Part shown: piece after piece, positions 20,921 to 24,164 of the stretch
Numbering within the stretch: position 1 is the stretch's first letter
How the letters are laid out: the number at the start of each line of letters is the position of its first letter
Assembly (NCBI GenBank): GCA_014379165.1
Contig: JACMMG010000037.1
Location: 1-24,164 of the forward strand
DNA: 24,164 nucleotides
Direction: 5' to 3'
Source: Candidatus Parcubacteria bacterium
GTDB taxonomy: Bacteria > Patescibacteriota > Minisyncoccia > Phycocordibacterales > SBAW01
Made by a program: the position numbers and the translations under genes
The notes under the pieces: model-generated
What the model saw: the letters and a program-made list of their open reading frames with translations, nothing else
Databases searched by the model: none
What the model was told of the DNA's origin: nothing

Positions 20921-21024
20921 TTCGAACCTCAATATTGATATAAAAAGAGCTGCTTGAAAGGGGCTTCGCGTCTAGACGACTAATTCCTAAATATCTGAGG
21001 GGATATTAAAGCTCCTTCAAAAGA

Positions 21025-21255
21025 TCAGTGATTTAGACGTTGAAACCAATCAACCATTTTCTTTCGATGTTCATCGAGTGACCAGAGATCCCCGTGCGTA
21101 AAAAATACAGGATTCTCTTCTTTGAACTTTTTTAGCAATGCTTCAGTAGCATGCGGAAAGCCTGCAGGTATATTTTTATTATACGATTCCATAAAATCGA
21201 AGGAGGATATCTGCTTCTCGGCTTCGTCCAGCTTTTTTGAGAGCGTTTTCATCAT
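21025..21255 (-). CDS. Hypothetical small protein between the two 133-bp repeats
   Basis: Encodes 76 aa, not recognised. An amphipathic N-terminus (MMKTLSKKLDEAEKQISSFD) is followed by a region with mixed composition (HATEALLKKFKEENPVFFTH, GDLWSLDEHRKKMVDWFQRL). It looks protein-like, but has no Shine-Dalgarno sequence and no -10 at the usual distance, and starts just downstream of a bidirectional terminator. It may be a truncated gene; the two flanking repeats suggest insertion or recombination here. Confidence 0.4.
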   Translation of the reverse strand: MMKTLSKKLDEAEKQISSFDFMESYNKNIPAGFPHATEALLKKFKEENPVFFTHGDLWSLDEHRKKMVDWFQRLNH

Positions 21256-21276
21256 ACTAGATCAGAAAGAACGACC

Positions 21277-21299
21277 AAACCCCCGCGTAGCGGGGGTTT
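21277..21299. terminator. GC-rich hairpin, possibly bidirectional terminator
   Basis: AAACCCCCGC (21277-21286) pairs perfectly with GCGGGGGTTT (21290-21299) across GTA. Short T-runs follow on both strands. It lies in the 438-base gap 21256-21693, which otherwise holds repeat copy B and the promoter of the next gene. Confidence 0.7.
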
Positions 21300-21404
21300 G
21301 TCACACACAATTTGTCGGCCCTGCTACTTAACAGCTTACGCCACTACCCGTGTTCTTTGGGTGAATAATTTATAGAAATCTGAAGTTTCTTGAGAAGTTT
21401 GAAC

Positions 21405-21537
21405 TTTGCTCCGCGGGCTGGACGAAGCGCCTCTGTTTGTAGAAGAGTCTTCGATTGGAAACAAACAGAAGTACTCTTGGGGTGCGCCACCTTTTTAAGG
21501 AGCAAAGTGACTATAAAAAGGAAGTACTCTTGGGGTG
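21405..21537 (+). repeat. 133-bp repeat with nested inverted repeats, copy B
   Basis: Same length and organisation as copy A. Outer arms TTTGCTCC (21405-21412) and GGAGCAAA (21499-21506), inner arms CTGTTTGT (21433-21440) and ACAAACAG (21461-21468). The 12 differences from copy A fall in the first 56 nt, mainly in the outer loop and around the inner loop, while both stems are unchanged. It is followed by CGAACTAT, also found after the partial copy near 23674. Confidence 0.9.
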
Positions 21538-21693
21538 CGAACTATAGACTGGTTGGAGGAGTATTCGTTTCCAACAGTTTCCTTAAATGAAATACAAGAG
21601 TTGCTCAGATAGTAGTTAATTTTATTGTATTGAAATATATTGAAGTTGTGGCACAATAGCCACCGAACACTATTTCGGAAAGGAGGTGGTGTA

Positions 21694-22104
21694 ATGGATG
21701 CTCTTTCGAGTCTCGTATGTGCCATGCTCGGCTTCAAGCAATCTGGTGGGCCTCGATACCCGTGCCATTACTGCGGCATCCTGACCATCTTATTGGATGC
21801 CGAAGATTTCCATGTCTGCGACGAACATCAGCGGGAGTACATCGCAATCGGTTACAACGCGATGATGAAAAAGTATCCGCTCGCAGGTACGGACGAACGC
21901 AACCCTACGTTCTTCAAGGAACAGCAGGAACGTCGCGTCGCTCGCGGCAGGAGCCTGACCACAGACGAACTGCGCCTCTTGGCTCAACGAGGGTGTAAGT
22001 ACGAGCAGGAATATGCCCAAGCCATTCTTGATGGCAAGACGCTCGATGAGGGCGAAATGCACTGGCTGGGCACGGCCGCCGAACAATACGTCGACGCTTG
22101 GTAG
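21694..22104 (+). CDS. Hypothetical protein with a Cys3His metal site (136 aa)
   Basis: The ATG at 21694 is set by a near-perfect Shine-Dalgarno site (GGAAAGGAGGT, 8 nt upstream). Residues 24-27 (CHYC) and 42-45 (CDEH) give C24, C27, C42 and H45, a plausible zinc site in the N-terminal third; the rest is helical and charged (SLTTDELRLLAQRGCKYEQE). Candidate promoter: TTGAAA and CACAAT, 16 nt apart. CCACC just upstream can pair with GGTGG in the Shine-Dalgarno region, and an inner CCGAA/TTCGG stem extends this, so translation could be gated by the hairpin. G/C-ending codons prevail. A terminator follows. Confidence 0.7.
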   Translation: MDALSSLVCAMLGFKQSGGPRYPCHYCGILTILLDAEDFHVCDEHQREYIAIGYNAMMKKYPLAGTDERNPTFFKEQQERRVARGRSLTTDELRLLAQRGCKYEQEYAQAILDGKTLDEGEMHWLGTAAEQYVDAW

Positions 22105-22128
22105 TAGTGGCAGTCCTGCAACTATTGG

Positions 22129-22160
22129 TCGCGTGAGGAAACTCGCGCGATTATTTTATT
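22129..22160 (+). terminator. Terminator after the 136-aa gene
   Basis: TCGCGTGAG (22129-22137) and CTCGCGCGA (22142-22150) form a 9-bp stem (one G-U) capped by a GAAA tetraloop, followed by TTATTTTATTT. Confidence 0.8.
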
Positions 22161-22163
22161 TAA

Positions 22164-22196
22164 GTTCGAGTCCTGTCGCGGGTAACGATTTAGACC
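22164..22196 (+). repeat. 33-bp tRNA-3'-end-like repeat, copy 1
   Basis: GTTCGAGTCCTGTCGCGGGT and the following AACGATTTAGACC match 23591-23623 at 30 of 33 positions. The TTCGAGT-CCTGT-CGCGGGT-A order equals T-loop, T-stem, acceptor strand and discriminator of a tRNA, but the 5' half is missing. Confidence 0.7.
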
Positions 22197-22218
22197 CTAT
22201 TAAAATAACGACTTTTAG

Positions 22219-22240
22219 TTGCTCGCTCTACAGGACGAAG
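22219..22240 (+). repeat. Dispersed intergenic repeat, copy 3
   Basis: TTGCTCGCTCTACAGGACGA matches the copy at 17563 with one change. It is followed by AGTTCGAACCTGCTTAGCAGG, again resembling a tRNA T-arm. Confidence 0.6.
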
Positions 22241-22260
22241 TTCGAACCTGCTTAGCAGGA

Positions 22261-22293
22261 TAAAAAGAAAAGCCACCGGTGGAAGGGCGGCTT
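22261..22293 (-). terminator. Terminator after the 151-aa gene
   Basis: On the minus strand AAGCCGCC pairs with GGTGGCTT (one G-U), followed by TTCTTTTT. Confidence 0.8.
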
Positions 22294-22320
22294 CTGAAGT
22301 TGTCATCCGTTGAATCTGAA

Positions 22321-22776
22321 CTATCCGACGACCTGCTGAGGCGGGTTGTTTTTGGCCAAACGGATCGCCTCCATTGCGAGTTCCCAGACCTCCACTGCCT
22401 TGGTGAGGTGGAACCGGGCGTCGCTGTCGCGATGGAAGAAGGCGTAGGCACCCCATCCGCGACCCGAGCCGAGTATGTTCTCGATTTCCTCAATCCGCTT
22501 CAGGTTAGCGGAATCAAGGTCCACCTTCATCACGTTGTCCTCGAAAAGTTCGGTGGTGTCTTCGGGGAACCTGATGTGCAGGCCTCCGAAAACGGAAAGC
22601 AGCATCCAAAGTTCGAACGAGTACCAGCCCTCGGCGTCGGGCTGTGGTAGCGCAGGAAACGCCTTCCGCGGCTGCTGCTGCCCTTCGCTGAGGCCGTCGA
22701 AGAATTGCTCGAACTCATCTCTGCCCTTCTTGGTGAGCTTCACCCGAACGGATTTTTCAAAAGAAACTTCCGCCAT
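22321..22776 (-). CDS. Hypothetical protein (151 aa)
   Basis: Not recognised; soluble, charged, without cysteines. The N-terminus MAEVSFEKSVRVKLTKKGRD suggests a beta-strand followed by a helix as in small winged-helix proteins. WYSFELWMLLSVFGGLHIRF and GWGAYAFFHRDSDARFHLTK mark the core. The ATG at 22776 is chosen because AAAGGA lies at Shine-Dalgarno distance; an in-frame ATG at 22785 overlaps that site. Upstream TGTGCTATTTT may be an extended -10. The gene is monocistronic with a strong terminator and many C/G-ending codons. Confidence 0.72.
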   Translation of the reverse strand: MAEVSFEKSVRVKLTKKGRDEFEQFFDGLSEGQQQPRKAFPALPQPDAEGWYSFELWMLLSVFGGLHIRFPEDTTELFEDNVMKVDLDSANLKRIEEIENILGSGRGWGAYAFFHRDSDARFHLTKAVEVWELAMEAIRLAKNNPPQQVVG

Positions 22777-22924
22777 CGTCGTCATCCTTTTAAAAGGGGC
22801 GATGCAAGTAAAATAGCACAAGTATTTAAATATGTCTAGCTCCCCTGGGCTTCCAACCCTCGAACTTATTTCAGTATGGAAAGAATGTTAGCACCAGTCA
22901 TTTTGCTTGACCGTGGAAGTGGAT

Positions 22925-23113
22925 TTACTGACCCTCGCCTTCAAGTTTCTTAGGATATGCAGCCCAAGAAACAGTAAGGACCACAAGTACATTACTTAGA
23001 TACAGCCACGTGTCCTCCATGCCATTTACCCACCATATGATGCCGAGTATTGCGGTCGTTACAACAGGTACAATTTTTATTATCTGTCGAGAGGTGTTAC
23101 GTGTCATTTTCAT
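22925..23113 (-). CDS. Small two-helix membrane protein
   Basis: Encodes 62 aa. A basic start (MKMTRNTSRQIIK) precedes two hydrophobic segments (IVPVVTTAILGIIWWV and WLYLSNVLVVLTVSWAAY) and a short charged tail. GATACT (23125-23120) ends 6 nt before the ATG, supporting the start; no Shine-Dalgarno sequence. Function unknown. It is divergent from the DUF305 gene. Confidence 0.6.
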   Translation of the reverse strand: MKMTRNTSRQIIKIVPVVTTAILGIIWWVNGMEDTWLYLSNVLVVLTVSWAAYPKKLEGEGQ

Positions 23114-23231
23114 TCCTATAGTATCCCAAAGAATCTCATGAAATGCTATTTGCTTCCCCGGCTTCCAATCTTTGAACTTTCTTTACGACAAATCGCGTAT
23201 TCGTACCTGGATATTAGATAACGAAAAGTTG

Positions 23232-23237
23232 TATAAT
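23232..23237 (+). promoter_or_regulatory. Consensus -10 (TATAAT) 6 nt before the DUF305 gene
   Basis: A perfect TATAAT, then CTGAAG and ATG. The -35 (TGGATA at 18 nt) is partial. Confidence 0.55.
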
Positions 23238-23243
23238 CTGAAG

Positions 23244-23591
23244 ATGAATACAAAGATTGTTGGTGTAGCCCTTGTGGCTCTTGTTATTGGCCTCGGAGGC
23301 GGCTATTTGCTCGCTAGCGGGCAGAACCCCGCACCAATAACCCATGACATGTCTACGACCATGGACGGCATGACTGCAGACCTTGAAAACAAAGAGGGTG
23401 CAGAGTTTGAGCAAGCATTTATTGATGGAATGATTGTCCACCACGAAGGTGCAGTCGCTATGGCACAGATGGTATTGGAAAAGACCCAGCGTCCTGAACT
23501 TGTACAACTTGCGAACGATATTATTTCTGCCCAAACACGGGAAATAAATATGATGCGGGGTTGGCTTAAGAGTTGGTACGGAATCGAATAG
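23244..23591 (+). CDS. Membrane-anchored DUF305 protein
   Basis: Encodes 115 aa from the ATG at 23244. An N-terminal helix at residues 5-24 (IVGVALVALVIGLGGGYLLA) acts as signal or anchor. The DUF305 four-helix-type domain follows: FEQAFIDGMIVHHEGAVAMA (H66, H67, M63, M73), then NDIISAQTREINMMRGWL (E100, M103, M104). The Met/His-rich core is typical of this ferritin-like family, linked in some bacteria to copper handling; the role here is unproven. The longer frame from 23172 is rejected because TATAAT lies 6 nt before this ATG. The stop codon abuts the second tRNA-end-like repeat. Confidence 0.9.
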   Translation: MNTKIVGVALVALVIGLGGGYLLASGQNPAPITHDMSTTMDGMTADLENKEGAEFEQAFIDGMIVHHEGAVAMAQMVLEKTQRPELVQLANDIISAQTREINMMRGWLKSWYGIE

Positions 23592-23623
23592 TTCGAGCTC
23601 TGTCGCGGGTAACGATTTTGACC
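23591..23623 (+). repeat. 33-bp tRNA-3'-end-like repeat, copy 2
   Basis: 30 of 33 positions match 22164-22196. It begins at the last base of the DUF305 stop codon and runs into TAATTTTT as in the copy at 18188. With copy 1 it brackets the 151-aa, 62-aa and DUF305 genes. Confidence 0.7.
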
Positions 23624-23634
23624 TAATTTTTAAA

Positions 23635-23681
23635 AAGTGAAGCGATTATAAAAATGGAAATACTCTTGTGGTGCGAACTAT
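23635..23681 (+). repeat. Partial diverged copy of the 133-bp repeat's right end
   Basis: GAAATACTCTTGTGGTG (23657-23673) matches the 17-nt unit GAAGTACTCTTGGGGTG at 15 of 17 positions and is followed by CGAACTAT as in copy B. The preceding ATTATAAAAATG resembles the ACTATAAAAAG before the units in copies A and B. Confidence 0.65.
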
Positions 23682-23691
23682 CAACTTTATG

Positions 23692-23725
23692 AAAAAGAAA
23701 AGCCGCCCGACCGAAGTCAGGCGGC
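23692..23725 (-). terminator. Terminator after the 143-aa gene
   Basis: On the minus strand GCCGCCTGAC pairs with GTCGGGCGGC (10 bp, one G-U) capped by a TTCG tetraloop, followed by TTTTCTTTTT. Confidence 0.9.
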
Positions 23726-23732
23726 AACCTCT

Positions 23733-24164
23733 TTATGGGAGAGGCACCCAAAGGTAGTAGGGGTTTCGCGGCCACGCATGCATCATCGCGTTGTACATCG
23801 ATTCAACGATGAGCCCGCGGCCACGGTCATGCGAGTAAATGGCTGGCGCACAGTCGTACCACGACTTGTCGGGATCACGATAATGGAGGTTCGCTCCAAT
23901 CACGTAGAACCACTTGCTTGCAAAGTCTTGCGCGCCGAAAGCAAGGAGTTCGCGCAGAGTCGGCGGCCGGAAGCCTTGACTCCGCATGATCTCTACACCC
24001 TTCCGCGCGGAGATGTTTCCTCGCTTGGGAAAGTGCTCAGCACGCACTAGGAGCATTTCTTGCTCGCCGACAAAAGATTCGCCGAGTACAAAGTCCCACG
24101 ACTTGAGGATGTTACTCCACACATCGTTGTAACGCCCCGCGGCAAGCAGTTGCTCATCGCTCAT
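23733..24164 (-). CDS. Hypothetical protein (143 aa or longer), start at window edge
   Basis: The ATG is the last codon of the window, so the Shine-Dalgarno site and any extension are not visible. The protein is soluble. FRPPTLRELLAFGAQDF (about 86-102) recalls a motif I associate with abundant uncharacterised CPR proteins (RPxTLxELLAFG followed by an aromatic-rich domain), from memory only. The C-terminal half is rich in Trp, Tyr and His (WFYVIGANLHYRDPDKSWYD, NAMMHAWPRNPYYLWVPLP). C/G-ending codons and the strong terminator match the other stand-alone genes here. Confidence 0.7.
   Translation of the reverse strand: MSDEQLLAAGRYNDVWSNILKSWDFVLGESFVGEQEMLLVRAEHFPKRGNISARKGVEIMRSQGFRPPTLRELLAFGAQDFASKWFYVIGANLHYRDPDKSWYDCAPAIYSHDRGRGLIVESMYNAMMHAWPRNPYYLWVPLP

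Noticed and set aside
23172..23243. N-terminal extension of the DUF305 protein
   Set aside because: The signal anchor starts at MNTKIVG, and a perfect TATAAT lies 6 nt before that ATG.
22141..23623. Complete tRNA genes at the TTCGA repeats
   Set aside because: Only T-arm and acceptor-like 3' parts are present; no matching 5' acceptor, D-arm or anticodon arm upstream.
17397..23681. Integron cassette array
   Set aside because: Genes lie in both orientations, no integrase is visible, and the repeats do not show clear attC core sites.

Overview
The window reads as a chromosomal segment of a small-genome bacterium, most likely a Candidate Phyla Radiation (Patescibacteria, Parcubacteria-type) member. 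This is inferred from shortened housekeeping proteins (prolyl-tRNA synthetase of 419 aa, delta-prime-like clamp-loader protein of 222 aa, endonuclease III without its iron-sulfur cluster), tight packing, two mreB paralogues and many small lineage-specific proteins. TGA is used as a stop (mreC, holB, the 94-aa gene), so the standard code applies. No rRNA, complete tRNA, CRISPR array, transposase or integrase is visible.

Left half (1-12.6 kb), core genome. Minus-strand genes form two blocks. Block one is proS-mreB-mreC-mreD (cell shape plus translation; mreD runs off the window edge). Block two is a 94-aa gene, a hidden 57-aa gene, murA, a second mreB, holB, nth, a small membrane gene, frr and rseP. 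The frr-rseP-proS order is a common bacterial arrangement; here it is interrupted by a plus-strand DHH/MYG1-like gene with its own promoter, Shine-Dalgarno site and terminator. At 10.8-11.15 kb a plus-strand structured RNA, with an excellent promoter, five stems and a terminator but no recognisable family, precedes def-fmt.

Middle (12.6-16.6 kb). Ribosome hibernation factor, an anchored PEBP protein, VOC-fold proteins, a YggT membrane protein, a SET-domain protein, a small winged-helix-like gene that may start at ATT, and a 56-aa membrane protein.

Right part (16.6-24.16 kb), accessory. Small genes in mixed orientation (DUF1801, MFS transporter, methyltransferase, DUF305, a Cys/His-site protein, several unknowns) are separated by a family of dispersed intergenic repeats. 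These include two 133-bp copies with nested inverted repeats, and 33-bp copies resembling a tRNA 3' end.

Two gene-expression styles coexist. Many genes have a -10-like hexamer ending only 5-8 nt (usually 6) before the start codon and no Shine-Dalgarno sequence, which implies leaderless mRNAs. A second group has a -35/-10 promoter or a strong Shine-Dalgarno site, often a strong terminator, and in several cases G/C-ending codons.
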